Source: Calliopsis andreniformis
Taxonomy: Eukaryota; Arthropoda; Insecta; Hymenoptera; Andrenidae
Direction: 5' to 3'
Length of the DNA: 64,000 nucleotides
Assembly (NCBI RefSeq): GCF_051401765.1
Contig: NW_027480429.1
Span: 9,924,157 to 9,988,156 of the forward strand
The translations under genes and the position numbers were made by a program. The notes under the pieces are model-generated. The model did not search any database, was not told where the DNA came from, and worked only from the letters and a program-made list of their open reading frames with translations. Below, one piece after another: positions 25,801 to 39,020 of this stretch; the stretch's first letter is position 1; every line of letters begins with the position of its first letter.

Positions 25801-28800
25801 CCTTTATATTGTATCTTATGCGTCTGGCGTTGACTTCTTGGGCCCTAAAAATTCGATCTGGTGGAACAACGTCCTGGAGTGAAGATTAGGTTGCCTGGAA
25901 CGTCCAAATGACCTTCACTTTCACACGGGTTGCAATTATTCCTGTTATAGGACGGAAAGACTGTTGTATTTTTATTGTATTTTACGCTTCAGGCGTTGAC
26001 TTCTGAGGCCGTTGCTATTCGATGTAGTGGAAGAACGCCATAGAGTGAAGCCTAGGTTGCCCCGAACGTAGAAATGACCATAACTTTCATACTGGTTGCA
26101 ATTATTCGTTTCATACGTTAGAAAAACTGTTGTATTTATATTGTATTTTATGCTTCGGGCGTTGACTGCTAAGGCCCTAACTATTCAATCTGTTGGATCA
26201 ACGCCCTAGAGTGAAGCCTAGGTTGCTCGGAATGTAGAAATGACCATAACATTCACACTGGTTGAAATTATTCGTTTAATACGATGGAAAAGCTGTTGCA
26301 TCTTCATTGTATTTTATGATTCTGGCGTTGACTTCTAAGGCCCTAACTATTCGATCTGGTGGAGCAACGCCCTAGAGTGAGCCTAGGTTGCCCGGAACGT
26401 AGAAATGACCATCACTTTCAAACTGGTTGCAATTAATCCTTTTATACGATGGAAAAACTGTTGTATTTTTATTGCATTTTATGCTTCGGGCATTGACTTC
26501 TAAGGCCCTAACTATTCAGTCTGTTGGAGCAACGCCCTAGGGTGTAGCCTAGGTTGCCCGGAAAGTAGAAATGACCACACCTTTCATACTGGTTGCAATT
26601 ACTCGTTTTATATGATAGAAAAACTGTTGTATTTATATTTTATTTTATGCTTCTGGCGTTCACTTCTTACGCCCTAACTATTCGATCTGGTGGAACACCG
26701 CCCTGGGGTGAAGCCTAGGTTGCCGGAACGTAGAAATGACCATAACTTTCACACTGGTTGCTTTTATTCGTTTTATACGATGGAAAAACTGTTCTATTTA
26801 TTTTGTATTTTATGCCTCGGGCGTTGACTTCTAAGGAACTAACTATTCAATCTGTTGGAGCAACGCCCTAGGGTGATGCCTAGGTTGCCGGGAAAGTAGA
26901 AATGACGTTAACTTTCACACTGGTTGCTATTATTCGTTCTATACGATGGAAAAACTGTTATATTTATATTGTATTTTATGCTTCGGGCGTTGACTTCTAA
27001 GGCCCTAGCTGTTTGATCTGGTGGAGCAACGCCCTAGAGTGAAGCCCAGGTTGCCCGAACGTAGAAATGACCATAACTTTCACACTGGTTGCTATTATTC
27101 GTTTTATACAATGGAAAAACTGTTCTATTTATTTTGTATTTTATGCTTCTGTCGTTGACTTCTGAGGCACTAACTATTCGATCTGTTGGAGCAACGCCCT
27201 AGGGTGAAGCCTAGGTTGCCCGGAACGTATAAATGACCATCACTTTCAAGCTGGTTGCAATTAATCCTTTTATACGATGGAAAAACTGTTGCATTTTTAT
27301 TGCATTTTATGCGTCGAGCGTTGACTTCTAAGGCCCTAACTATTCGATCTGTTGGAGCAACGCCCTAGGGTGATGCCTAGGTTGCCGGGAAAGTAGAAAT
27401 GACGTTAACTTTCACACTGGTTGCTATTATTCGTTCTATACGATGGAAAAACTGTTCTATTTATTTTGCATTTTATACTTCGGGCGTTGACTTCTAAGGC
27501 ACTAACTATTCCATCTGGTGGAACAACGACCTAGGGTGCAGCCTAGGTTGCCCGGAACGTAGAAATGACCATAACTTTCACACCGGTAGCAATTATACGT
27601 TTTACACAATGGAAAAACTGTACTATTTATTTTGTATTTTATGCTTCGGGCGTTCACTTCTTAGGCCCTAACTATTCGATCTGGTGGCACAACGCCCTGT
27701 GGTGAACACTAGGTTGCCCGGAACGTAGAAATGACCATAACTATCACACTGGTTGCTATTATTCGTTTTATACGATGGAAAAACTATTCTATTTATTTTG
27801 TATTTTATGCTTCGGTCGTTGACTGCTAAGGCCCTAACTGTTTGATCTGGTGCAGCAACGCCCTAGAGTGAAGCCTAGGTTGCCCAGAACGTAGAAGTGA
27901 CCATAACTTTCACACTGGTTGCTATTATTCGTTCTATACGATGGAAAAACTGTTACCTTTATATTGTATCTTATGCTTCTGGCGTTGACTTCTTAGGCCC
28001 TAAAAATTCGATCTGGTGGAACAACGCCCTAGAGAGAAGATTAGGTTGCCTGGAACGTCCAAATGACCATCACTTTCACACGGGTTGCAATTATTCCTGT
28101 TATAGGACGGAAAGACTGTTGTATTGTTATTGTATTTTATGCTTCAGGCGTTGACTTCTGAGGCCGTTGCTATTCGATGTAGTGGAAGAACGCCATAGAG
28201 TGAAGCCTAGGTTGCGCCGAACGTAGAAATGACCATAACTTTCATACTGGTTGCAATTAGTCGTTTTATACGTTGGAAAAACTGTTGATTTGTATTGTAT
28301 TTTATGCTTCTGGCGTTGACTTCTAAGGCACTAACTATTCGATCTGGTGGAGCAACGCCCTAGAGTGAAGCCTAGGTTGCCCGGAACGTAGAAATGACCA
28401 TCACTTTCAAACTGGTTGCAATTAATCCTTTTATACGATGGATAAACTGTTGCATTTTTATTGCATTTTATGCGTCGGGCGTTGACTTCTAAGGCCCTAA
28501 CTATTGAATCTGTTGGAGCGACGCCCTAGGGTGAAGCCTAGGTTGCCCGGAACTTAGAAATGACCATAACTTTCACACTGATTGCTATTATTCGTTTTAT
28601 GCGTGGGAAAAACTGTTATATTTATATTGTATTTTATGCATCTGGCGGTGCCTTCTTAGGCCCTAAGTGTTCGATCTGTTGGAACAACGCCCTAGAGTGA
28701 AGCCTACGTTGCCCGGAACGTAGAAAAGACCATCACTTTCAAACTGGTTGCAATTATTCCTGCTATATGATGGAAAAACTGTTGTATTTATATTGTATTT

Positions 28801-30503
28801 TATGCTTCGGGCGTTGACTGCTAAGGCCCTAACTATTCAATCTGTTGGATCAACGCCCTAGAGTGAAGCCTAGGTTGCTCGGAATGTAGAAATGACCATA
28901 ACATTCACACTGGTTGCTATTATTCCTGCTATAAGATGGAAAAGCTGTTGCATATTTATTGAATTTTATGCTTCTGGCGTTGACTTCTAAGGCCCTAACT
29001 ATTCTCTCTGGTGGATCAACGCCCTAGAGTGTAGCCTAGGTTGCTCGGAATGTAGAAATGACCATAACATTCACACTGGTTGAAATTATTCGTTTTATAC
29101 GATGGAAAAACTGTTATATTTATATTGTATTTTATGCTTCTGGCGTTGATTTCTTGGGCCCTAACTATTCAATCTGGTGGAACGACGCCCTAGAGTGAGG
29201 CCTAGGTTGGCCGGAACGTAGAAATGACCATCACTTCCATACTGGTAGCAATTATTCGTTTTATACAATGGAAAAACTGTACTATTTATTTTGTATTTTA
29301 TGCTTCGGGTGTTGACTTCCAAGGCCCTAACTATTCAATCTGTTGGAGCAACGCCCTAGGGTGAAGCCTAGGTTGCCCGGAAAGTAGAAATGACGTTAAT
29401 TTTCATACTGGTTGCAATTATTCGTTTTATACGATGGAAAAACTGTTGCATTTATATTGTATTTTATGCTTCTGGCTTTGACTTCTAAGGTCCTAGTTAT
29501 TCGATCTGGTGGAGCAACGCCCTAGAGTGATGCCTAGGTTGCCCGGAACGTAGAAATGACCATCACTTTCAAACTGGTTGCAATTAATCGTTTTATACGA
29601 TGGAAAATCTGTTGTATTTTTATTGCATTTTATGCTTCCGGCGTTGACTTCTAAGGCCCTAACTATTCCATCTGTTGGAACAACGCCCTAGGGTGAAGCC
29701 TAGGTTGCCCGGAACGTAGAAATGGAAATAACTTTCACACCGGTAGCAATTATTCGTTTTATACGATGGAAAAACAGTTCTATTTATTTTGTATTTTATG
29801 CTTCGACCGTTGACTTCTAAGGCACTAACTATTCGATCTGTTGGAGCAACGCCCTAGGGTGAAGCCTAGGTTGCCGGAACGTAGGAATGACCATAACTTT
29901 CACACTGGTTGCAATTATTCGTTTTATACGATGGAAAAACTGTTATATTTATATTGTATTTTATGCTTCTGGCGCTGACTTCTTAGGCCCTAACTATTCG
30001 ATCTGGTGGAACAACGCCGTAGAGTGAAGCCTAGGTTGCCCGGAACGTAGAAATGCCCATAACTTTCACACTGGTTGCTATTATTCGTTTTATGCGATGG
30101 AAAAGCTGTTGTATTTATACCGTATTTTATGCTTCTGGCGTTGACTTCTAAGGCACTAACTATTCGATCTGTTGGAGCAACGCCCTAGGGTGAAGCCTAG
30201 GTTGCTCGGAAAGTAGAAATGACCATCAGTTTCATACTGGTTGCAATTATTCGTTTTATACGATGGAATAACTGTTGTATTTATATTGTATTTTATGCTT
30301 CTGTCGTTGACGTCTAAGGCCGTAGCTATTAGATGTGGTGGAGCAACGCACTAGAGTGACGCCTAGGTTGCCCGGAACGTAGAAATGACCGTTACTTTCG
30401 CAATGTTTGCAATTATACATTATATACGATGGCAAAGCTGTTGCATTTATACCGTATTTTATGCTTCTGGCGTTGACTTCTTATGGCCTAGCTATTCCAT
30501 CTG
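19866..30503 (+). repeat. Mosaic satellite stretch with short, older duplications
   Basis: This stretch holds only satellite monomers and has no long regular higher-order unit. It is a patchwork of shorter duplications. The AACCTTTCAATCTGTTGG monomer and its neighbours occur near 23400-23660 and 24390-24660 (offset about 995 bp, six monomers). GATCTCGTGGAGCAACGCCC recurs at 23701 and 24862 (offset 1161 bp). The GAAGATTAGGTTGCCTGG monomer recurs at 23063, 25881 and 28036 (offsets 2818 and 2155). The AAGCCCAGGTTGCCCGAACG monomer recurs near 22731, 25550 and 27041. Copies differ more from each other than copies of the large units do. Confidence 0.8.
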
Positions 30504-30513
30504 GTGGAGCAAC

Positions 30514-31511
30514 GCCCTAGAGTGAAGCCCAGGTTGCCCGAAACGTAGAATTGGCCATCACTTTCAAACTGGTTGCAATTATTCCTGTTATATGATGGAA
30601 ACACTGTTGTATTTATATTGTATTTTCTGCTTCTGGCGTTGACTTCTAAGGCACTAACTATTCGATATGGTGGAGCAACGCCCTAGAGTGAAGCCTAGGT
30701 TGCCCGGAACGTAGAATTGGCCATCACTTTCAAACTGGTCGAAATTATTCCTGTTATATGATGGAAACACTGTTGTATTTTTTTTTGCATTTTATGGTCC
30801 GGGCGTTGACTTCTAAGGCCCTAACTGTTCAATCTGTTGGAGCAACGCCCTAGGGTGAAGCCTAGCTTGCTCGGAAGGTAGAAATGAACATAAGTTTCAT
30901 ACTGGTTGCAATTACTCGTTTTATACGATGGAAAAGCTGTTGTGTTTATATCGTATTTTATGCTTCTGGCGTTGACTTCTTGGGCCGTAACTATTCGGTC
31001 TGGAGGAGCAACGCCCTTGAGTGAAACCTAGGTTGCCCGGAACGTATAATTGGCCATCACTTTCCAAATTGGTTGCAATTATTCCTGTTATATTATGGAA
31101 ACACTGTTGTATTTTTATTGCATTATATGCTCCGGGCGTTGACTTCTAAGGCCCTAACTATTCAATCAGTTGGAGCAACGCCCTAGGGTGAAGCCTAGCT
31201 TGCTCGGAAAGTAGAAATGACCATAAGTTTCATACAGGTTGCAATTATTCGTTTTATACGATGGAAACACTGTTGTATTTTTATTGTATTTTATGCTTCT
31301 GGCGTTGACTTCTAAGGACCTAACTATTCGATCTGGTGGAGCAACGCCCTAGAGTGAATCCTAGGTTGCTCGGAATGTAGAAATGACCATAACTTTCACA
31401 CTGGTTGCAATTATTCGTTTTATACGATGGAAACGCTGTTGCAGTTACATCGTATTTTATGCTTCTGGCGTTTACTTCTAAGGACCTAACTATTCGATCT
31501 GGTGGAGCAAC
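30514..31511 (+). repeat. 6-monomer higher-order unit, copy 1 (998 bp)
   Basis: The phrase CCCGAAACGTAGAATTGGCC recurs at steps of 998 bp (AAACGTAGAA at 30541, 31539 and 32537). The six monomers run box-lacking, box-lacking, box-bearing variant (ACTCGTTTTATACG), box-lacking, box-bearing, box-bearing. Copy 1 has GGTCCGGGCGTTGAC where copies 2 and 3 have GGTTCGGGCGTAGAC. Confidence 0.9.
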
Positions 31512-32509
31512 GCCCTAGAGTGAAGCCTAGGTTGCCCGAAACGTAGAATTGGCCATCACTTTCAAACTGGTTGCAATTATTCCTGTTATATGATGGAAAC
31601 ACTGTTGTATTTATATTGTATTTTCTGCTTCTGGCGTTGACTTCTAAGGCACTAACTATTCGATATGGTGGAGCAACGCCCTAGAGTGAAGCCTAGGTTG
31701 CCCGGAACGTAGAAGTGGCCATCACTTTCAAACTGGTCGAAATTATTCCTGTTATATGATGGAAACACTGTTGTATTTTTTTTTGCATTTTATGGTTCGG
31801 GCGTAGACTTCTAAGGCCCTAACTGTTCAATCTGTTGGAGCAACGCCCTAGGGTGAAGCCTAGCTTGCTCGGAAGGTAGAAATGAACATAAGTTTCATAC
31901 TGGTTGCAATTACTCGTTTTATACGATGGAAAAGCTGTTGTGTTTATATCGTATTTTATGCTTCTGGCGTTGACTTCTTGGGCCGTAACTATTCGGTCTG
32001 GAGGAGCAACGCCCTTGAGTGAAACCTAGGTTGCCCGGAACGTATAATTGGCCATCACTTTCCAAATTGGTTGCAATTATTCCTGTTATATTATGGAAAC
32101 ACTGTTGTATTTTTATTGCATTATATGCTCTGGGCGTTGACTTCTAAGGCCCTAACTATTCAATCAGTTGGAGCAACGCCCTAGGGTGAAGCCTAGCTTG
32201 CTCGGAAAGTAGAAATGACCATAAGTTTCATACAGGTTGCAATTATTCGTTTTATACGATGGAAACACTGTTGTATTTTTATTGTATTTTATGCTTCTGG
32301 CGTTGACTTCTAAGGACCTAACTATTCGATCTGGTGGAGCAACGCCCTAGAGTGAATCCTAGGTTGCTCGGAATGTAGAAATGACCATAACTTTCACACT
32401 GGTTGCAATTATTCGTTTTATACGATGGAAACGCTGTTGCAGTTACATCGTATTTTATGCTTCTGGCGTTTACTTCTAAGGACCTAACTATTCGATCTGG
32501 TGGAGCAAC
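31512..32509 (+). repeat. 6-monomer higher-order unit, copy 2 (998 bp)
   Basis: This is the middle copy of the 998-bp unit, differing from its neighbours by only a few bases. A private variant is GTAGAAGTGGCC near 31710, where the flanking copies have GTAGAATTGGCC; another is GCTCTGGGCG near 32128 instead of GCTCCGGGCG. Confidence 0.9.
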
Positions 32510-33507
32510 GCCCTAGAGTGAAGCCTAGGTTGCCCGAAACGTAGAATTGGCCATCACTTTCAAACTGGTTGCAATTATTCCTGTTATATGATGGAAACAC
32601 TGTTGTATTTATATTGTATTTTCTGCTTCTGGCGTTGACTTCTAAGGCACTAACTATTCGATATGGTGGAGCAACGCCCTAGAGTGAAGCCTAGGTTGCC
32701 CGGAACGTAGAATTGGCCATCACTTTCAAACTGGTCGAAATTATTCCTGTTATATGATGGAAACACTGTTGTATTTTTTTTTGCATTTTATGGTTCGGGC
32801 GTAGACTTCTAAGGCCCTAACTGTTCAATCTGTTGGAGCAACGCCCTAGGGTGAAGCCTAGCTTGCTCGGAAGGTAGAAATGAACATAAGTTTCATACTG
32901 GTTGCAATTACTCGTTTTATACGATGGAAAAGCTGTTGTGTTTATATCGTATTTTATGCTTCTGGCGTTGACTTCTTGGGCCGTAACTATTCGGTCTGGA
33001 GGAGCAACGCCCTTGAGTGAAACCTAGGTTGCCCGGAACGTATAATTGGCCATCACTTTCCAAATTGGTTGCAATTATTCCTGTTATATTATGGAAACAC
33101 TGTTGTATTTTTATTGCATTATATGCTCCGGGCGTTGACTTCTAAGGCCCTAACTATTCAATCAGTTGGAGCAACGCCCTAGGGTGAAGCCTAGCTTGCT
33201 CGGAAAGTAGAAATGACCATAAGTTTCATACAGGTTGCAATTATTCGTTTTATACGATGGAAACACTGTTGTATTTTTATTGTATTTTATGCTTCTGGCG
33301 TTGACTTCTAAGGACCTAACTATTCGATCTGGTGGAGCAACGCCCTAGAGTGAATCCTAGGTTGCTCGGAATGTAGAAATGACCATAACTTTCACACTGG
33401 TTGCAATTATTCGTTTTATACGATGGAAACGCTGTTGCAGTTACATCGTATTTTATGCTTCTGGCGTTTACTTCTAAGGACCTAACTATTCGATCTGGTG
33501 GAGCAAC
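32510..33507 (+). repeat. 6-monomer higher-order unit, copy 3 (998 bp)
   Basis: This is the third copy. It ends where CAACACCCGAGAGTGAATCC replaces the expected CAACGCCCTAGAGTGAAGCC at about 33507. After it come two box-bearing monomers and then a partial 7-monomer unit. A similar six-monomer order can also be recognised inside the later 12-monomer unit, near 35660-36500. Confidence 0.88.
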
Positions 33508-36340
33508 ACCCGAGAGTGAATCCTAGGTTCCTCGGAATGTAGAAATGACCATAACTTTCACACTTGTTGCAATTATTCGTTTTATACGATGGAAACGCTG
33601 TTGTATTTATATCGTATTTTATGCTTCTGGCGTTTACTTCCAAGGACCTAACAATTCGATCTGGTGGAGCAACGCCCTAGAGTGAATCCTAGGTTGCTCG
33701 GAATGTAGAAATGACCATAACTTTCACACTGGTTGCAATTATTCGTTTTATACGATGGAAACGCTGTTGTATTTATATTGTATTTCATGCTTCTGGCGTT
33801 GACTTCTAAGGCACTAACTATTCGATATGGTGGAGCAACGCCCTAGAGTGAAGCCTAGGTTGCCCGGAACGTAGAATTGGCCATCACTCTCCAAATTGGT
33901 TGCAGTTATTCCTGTTATATGATGGAAACACTGTTGTATTTTTTTTTGCATTTTATGGTTCGGGCGTTGACTTCTAAGGCCCTAACTATTCAATCTGTTG
34001 GAGCAACGCCCTACAGTGAAGCCTAGGTTGCCCGGAAAGGAGAAATGACCATCACTTTCAAACTGGTTGCAATTAATGTTGTTATACGATGGAAAAACTG
34101 TTGTGTTTATATTGTATTTTATGCTTCTGGCGTTGACTTCTAAGGACCTAACTATTCGATCTGGTGGAGCAACGCCCTAGAGTGAAGCCTAGGTTGCTCG
34201 GAATGTAGAAATGACCATAACTTTCACACTGGTTGCAATTATTCGTTTTATACGATGGAAACGCTGTTGCAGTTATATCATATTTTATGCTTCTGGCGTT
34301 TACTTCTAAGGACCTAACTATTCGATCTGGTGGAGCAACGCCCTAGAGTGAAGCCTAGGTTGCCCGAAACGAAGAATTGGCCATCACTTTCAAACTGGTC
34401 GAAATTATTCCTGTTATATGATGGAAACACTGTTGTATTTTTTTTGTATTTTATGGTTCGGGCGTAGACTTCTACGGCCCTAACTATTCAATCTGTTGGA
34501 GCAACGCCCTAGGGTGAAGCCTAGGTTGCTCGGAAAGTAGAAATGACCATAAGTTTCATACTGGTTGCAATTATTCGTTTTATACGATGGAAAAGCTGTT
34601 GCATTTATATTGTATCTTATGCTTCTGGCGTTGACTTCTAAGGCCCTAGCTGTTCGACCTGGTGGAGCAACGCCCTAGAGTGAAGCCTAGGTTGCCCGGA
34701 ACGTAGAATTGGCCATCACTTTCAAACTGGTCGCAATTGTTCCTGTTATATGATGGAAACACTGTTGTATTTTTATTGCATTTTATGCTTCGGGCGTTGA
34801 CTTCCAAGGCCCTAACTATTCAATCTGTTGGAGCAACGCCCTAGGGTGGAGCCTAGCTTGCTCGGAAAGTAGAAATGACCATAAGTTTCATACTGGTTGC
34901 AATTAATCCTTTTATACGATGGAAAAGCTGTTGTATTTATATCGTATTTTATGCTTCTGGCGTTGACTTCTAAGGCACTAACTATTAGACCTGGTGGAGC
35001 AACGCGCTAGAGTGAAGCCTAGGTTGCCCGGAACGTAGAATTGGCCATCACTTTCAAACTGGTTGCAATTATTCCTGTTATATGATGGAAACACTGTTGT
35101 ATTTATATTGTATTTTCTGCTTCTGGCGTTGACTCCTAAGGCACTAACTATTCGATATGGTGGAGCAACGCCCTAGAGCGAAGCCTAGGTTGCCCGGAAC
35201 GTAGAATTGGCCATCACTTTCAAACTGGTCGAAATTATTCCTGTTATATGATGGAAACACTGTTGTATTTTTTTTGCATTTTATGGTTCGGGCGTAGACT
35301 TCTAAGGCCCTAACGGTTCAATCTGCTGGAGCAACGCCCTAGGGTGAAGCCTAGCTTGCTCGGAAAGTAGAAATGAACATAAGTTTCATACTGGTTGCAA
35401 TTACTCGTTTTATACGATGGAAAAGCTCTTGTATTTATATCGTATTTTATGCTTCTGGCGTTGACTTCTTGGGCCGTAACTATTCGGTCTGGAGGAGCAA
35501 CGCCCTTGAGTGAAACCTAGGTTGCCCGGAACGTAGAATTGGCCATCACTCTCCAAATTGGTTGCAAATATTCCTGTTATATGATGGAAACACTGTTGTA
35601 TTTATATTGTATTTTCTGCTTCTGGCGTTGACTTCTAAGGCACTAACTATTCGATATGGTGGAGCAACGCCCTAGAGTGAAGCCTAGGTTGCCCGGAACG
35701 TAGAATTGGCCATCACTTTCAAACTGGTCGAAATTATTCCTGTTATATGATGGAAACACTGTTGTATTTTTTTTTGTATTTTATGGTTCGGGCGTAGACT
35801 TCTAAGGCCCTAACTGTTCAATCTGTTGGAGCAACGCCCTAGGGTGAAGCCTAGCTTGCTCGGAAAGTAGAAATGAACATAAGTGTCATACTGGTTGCAA
35901 TTACTCGTTTTATACGATGGAAAAGCTGTTGTATTTATATCGTATTTTATGCTTCTGGCGTTGACTTCTTGGGCCGTAACTATTCGGTCTGGAGGAGCAA
36001 CGCCCTTGAGTGAAACCTAGGTTGCCCGGAACGTATAATTGGCCATCACTTTCCAAATTGGTTGCAATTATTCCTGTTATATTATGGAAACACTGTTGTA
36101 TTTTTATTGCATTATATGCTCCGGGCGTTGACTTCTAAGGCCCTAACTATTCAATCAGTTGGAGCAACGCCCTAGGGTGAAGCCTAGCTTGCTCGGAAAG
36201 TAGAAATGACCATAAGTTTCATACAGGTTGCAATTATTCGTTTTATACGATGGAAACACTGTTGTATTTTTATTGTATTTTATGCTTCTGGCGTTGACTT
36301 CTAAGGACCTAACTATTCGATCTGGTGGAGCAACGCCCTA

Positions 36341-36506
36341 GAGTGAATCCTAGGTTGCTCGGAATGTAGAAATGACCATAACTTTCACACTGGTTGCAAT
36401 TATTCGTTTTATACGATGGAAACGCTGTTGCAGTTACATCGTATTTTATGCTTCTGGCGTTTACTTCTAAGGACCTAACTATTCGATCTGGTGGAGCAAC
36501 ACCCGA
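36341..36506 (+). repeat. Representative box-bearing (A-like) domain 2 monomer, 166 bp
   Basis: This monomer has TCCTAGGTTGCTCGGAATG at its start, then ACCATAACTTTCACACTGG, and a middle block TTCGTTTTATACG followed by ATGGAAACGCTG. This class carries both CENP-B-box-like registers (36403-36415 and 36414-36424). It is interspersed with the TTCCTGTTATATGATGG class through 30.5-64 kb. Confidence 0.9.
36403..36424 (+). other. CENP-B-box-like motif (representative of the box-bearing class)
   Basis: Two overlapping registers resemble the known CENP-B box (YTTCGTTGGAARCGGGA; core nTTCGnnnnAnnCGGGn). TTCGTTTTATACG matches TTCGnnnnAnnCG, seven of the nine core bases; the two terminal GG bases are AT here. 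Shifted by 11 bp, CGATGGAAACG matches CGTTGGAAACG at ten of eleven bases. The motif recurs in most box-bearing monomers of domain 2; domain 1 has the first register but usually GGAAAAACTG in the second. Protein binding is not shown by the sequence. Confidence 0.45.
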
Positions 36507-36640
36507 GAGTGAATCCTAGGTTCCTCGGAATGTAGAAATGACCATAACTTTCACACTTGTTGCAATTATTCGTTTTATACGATGGAAACGCTGTTGTATT
36601 TATATCGTATTTTATGCTTCTGGCGTTGACTTCTAAGGCC

Positions 36641-38620
36641 CTAGCTGTTCGACCTGGTGGAGCAACGCCCTAGAGTGAAGCCTAGGTTGCCCGGAACGTA
36701 GAATTGGCCATCACTTTCAAACTGGTCGCAATTGTTCCTGTTATATGATGGAAACACTGTTGTATTTTTATTGCATTTTATGCTTCGGGCGTTGACTTCC
36801 AAGGCCCTAACTATTCAATCTGTTGGAGCAACGCCCTAGGGTGGAGCCTAGCTTGCTCGGAAAGTAGAAATGACCATAAGTTTCATACTGGTTGCAATTA
36901 ATCCTTTTATACGATGGAAAAGCTGTTGTATTTATATCGTATTTTATGCTTCTGGCGTTGACTTCTAAGGCACTAACTATTAGACCTGGTGGAGCAACGC
37001 GCTAGAGTGAAGCCTAGGTTGCCCGGAACGTAGAATTGGCCATCACTTTCAAACTGGTTGCAATTATTCCTGTTATATGATGGAAACACTGTTGTATTTA
37101 TATTGTATTTTCTGCTTCTGGCGTTGACTCCTAAGGCACTAACTATTCGATATGGTGGAGCAACGCCCTAGAGCGAAGCCTAGGTTGCCCGGAACGTAGA
37201 ATTGGCCATCACTTTCAAACTGGTCGAAATTATTCCTGTTATATGATGGAAACACTGTTGTATTTTTTTTGCATTTTATGGTTCGGGCGTAGACTTCTAA
37301 GGCCCTAACGGTTCAATCTGCTGGAGCAACGCCCTAGGGTGAAGCCTAGCTTGCTCGGAAAGTAGAAATGAACATAAGTTTCATACTGGTTGCAATTACT
37401 CGTTTTATACGATGGAAAAGCTCTTGTATTTATATCGTATTTTATGCTTCTGGCGTTGACTTCTTGGGCCGTAACTATTCGGTCTGGAGGAGCAACGCCC
37501 TTGAGTGAAACCTAGGTTGCCCGGAACGTAGAATTGGCCATCACTCTCCAAATTGGTTGCAAATATTCCTGTTATATGATGGAAACACTGTTGTATTTAT
37601 ATTGTATTTTCTGCTTCTGGCGTTGACTTCTAAGGCACTAACTATTCGATATGGTGGAGCAACGCCCTAGAGTGAAGCCTAGGTTGCCCGGAACGTAGAA
37701 TTGGCCATCACTTTCAAACTGGTCGAAATTATTCCTGTTATATGATGGAAACACTGTTGTATTTTTTTTTGTATTTTATGGTTCGGGCGTAGACTTCTAA
37801 GGCCCTAACTGTTCAATCTGTTGGAGCAACGCCCTAGGGTGAAGCCTAGCTTGCTCGGAAAGTAGAAATGAACATAAGTGTCATACTGGTTGCAATTACT
37901 CGTTTTATACGATGGAAAAGCTGTTGTATTTATATCGTATTTTATGCTTCTGGCGTTGACTTCTTGGGCCGTAACTATTCGGTCTGGAGGAGCAACGCCC
38001 TTGAGTGAAACCTGGGTTGCCCGGAACGTATAATTGGCCATCACTTTCCAAATTGGTTGCAATTATTCCTGTTATATTATGGAAACACTGTTGTATTTTT
38101 ATTGCATTATATGCTCCGGGCGTTGACTTCTAAGGCCCTAACTATTCAATCAGTTGGAGCAGCGCCCTAGGGTGAAGCCTAGCTTGCTCGGAAAGTAGAA
38201 ATGACCATAAGTTTCATACAGGTTGCAATTATTCGTTTTATACGATGGAAACACTGTTGTATTTTTATTGTATTTTATGCTTCTGGCGTTGACTTCTAAG
38301 GACCTATCTATTCGATCTGGTGGAGCAACGCCCTAGAGTGAATCCTAGGTTGCTCGGAATGTAGAAATGACCATAACTTTCACACTGGTTGCAATTATTC
38401 GTTTTATACGATGGAAACGCTGTTGCAGTTACATCGTATTTTATGCTTCTGGCGTTTACTTCTAAGGACCTAACTATTCGATCTGGTGGAGCAACACCCT
38501 AGAGTGAATCCTAGGTTGCTCGGAATGTAGAAATGACCATAACTTTCACACTTGTTGCAATTATTCGTTTTATACGATGGAAACGCTGTTGTATTTGTAT
38601 CGTATTTTATGCTTCTGGCG
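36641..38620 (+). repeat. 12-monomer higher-order unit, copy 2
   Basis: This is the tandem copy of the 1995-bp unit. It ends near 38620, where GGCGTTTACTTCCAAGGACC follows instead of a new CTAGCTGTTCGACC start. Small differences are visible, such as AAACCTGGGTTGCCC near 38010 and GGAGCAGCGCCC near 38157. Confidence 0.85.
37670..37836 (+). repeat. Representative box-lacking (B-like) domain 2 monomer, 167 bp
   Basis: This monomer is marked by GAATTGGCCATCACTTTCAA, GGTCGAAATTATTCCTG and TATATGATGGAAACACTG, followed by a long T run (about 9-10 T). Both CpGs of the middle block of the other class (TTCG and TACG) are absent (TTCC and TATG), so this class lacks the CENP-B-box-like motif. The T run varies in length between copies and accounts for some of the 1-2 bp differences in monomer length. 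Confidence 0.88.
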
Positions 38621-39020
38621 TTTACTTCCAAGGACCTAACAATTCGATCTGGTGGAGCAACGCCCTAGAGTGAATCCTAGGTTGCTCGGAATGTAGAAAT
38701 GACCATAACTTTCACACTGGTTGCAATTATTCGTTTTATACGATGGAAACGCTGTTGTATTTATATCGGATTTTATGCTTCTGGCGTTTACTTCTAAGGA
38801 CCTAACTATTCGATCTGGTGGAGCAACGCCCTAGAGTGAATCCTAGGTTGCTCGGAATGTAGAAATGACCATAACTTTCACACTGGTTGCAATTATTCGT
38901 TTTATACGATGGAAACGCTGTTGTATTTATATTGTATTTTATGCTTCTGGCGTTGACTTCTAAGGCACTAACTATTCGATATGGTGGAGCAACGCCCTAG
39001 AGTGAAGCCTAGGTTGCCCG

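Larger units (their letters stand above)
1..30503 (+). repeat. Satellite domain 1 (GATGGAAAAACTG family)
   Basis: Monomers here mostly read GATGGAAAAACTGTT after the middle block and CCCGGAACGTAGAAATGACC near the start. Subclasses differ at the middle block: TTCGTTTTATACG, TTCCTGTTATATG and AATCCTTTTATACG. Many monomers carry private substitutions, so local neighbours differ clearly while distant copies in the same higher-order position are almost identical. The stretch contains no gene. The right edge is placed where GAATTGGCC and GGAAACACTG monomers become continuous. Confidence 0.85.
34646..36640 (+). repeat. 12-monomer higher-order unit, copy 1 (1995 bp)
   Basis: The block repeats at an offset of 1995 bp (12 monomers plus 3 bp). 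Landmarks are CTAGCTGTTCGACCTGG (34646 and 36641), GTTGACTCCTAAGGCAC (35128 and 37123) and AACGGTTCAATCTGCTGG. The unit contains long T runs in its box-lacking monomers. Confidence 0.87.

Noticed and set aside
37805..38062. Minus-strand 85-codon and plus-strand 88-codon (39031-39297) open frames, and short ones at 70-252 and 43055-43258
   Set aside because: All lie wholly inside satellite monomers and are ended by the stop codons that recur in every monomer. They are chance frames.
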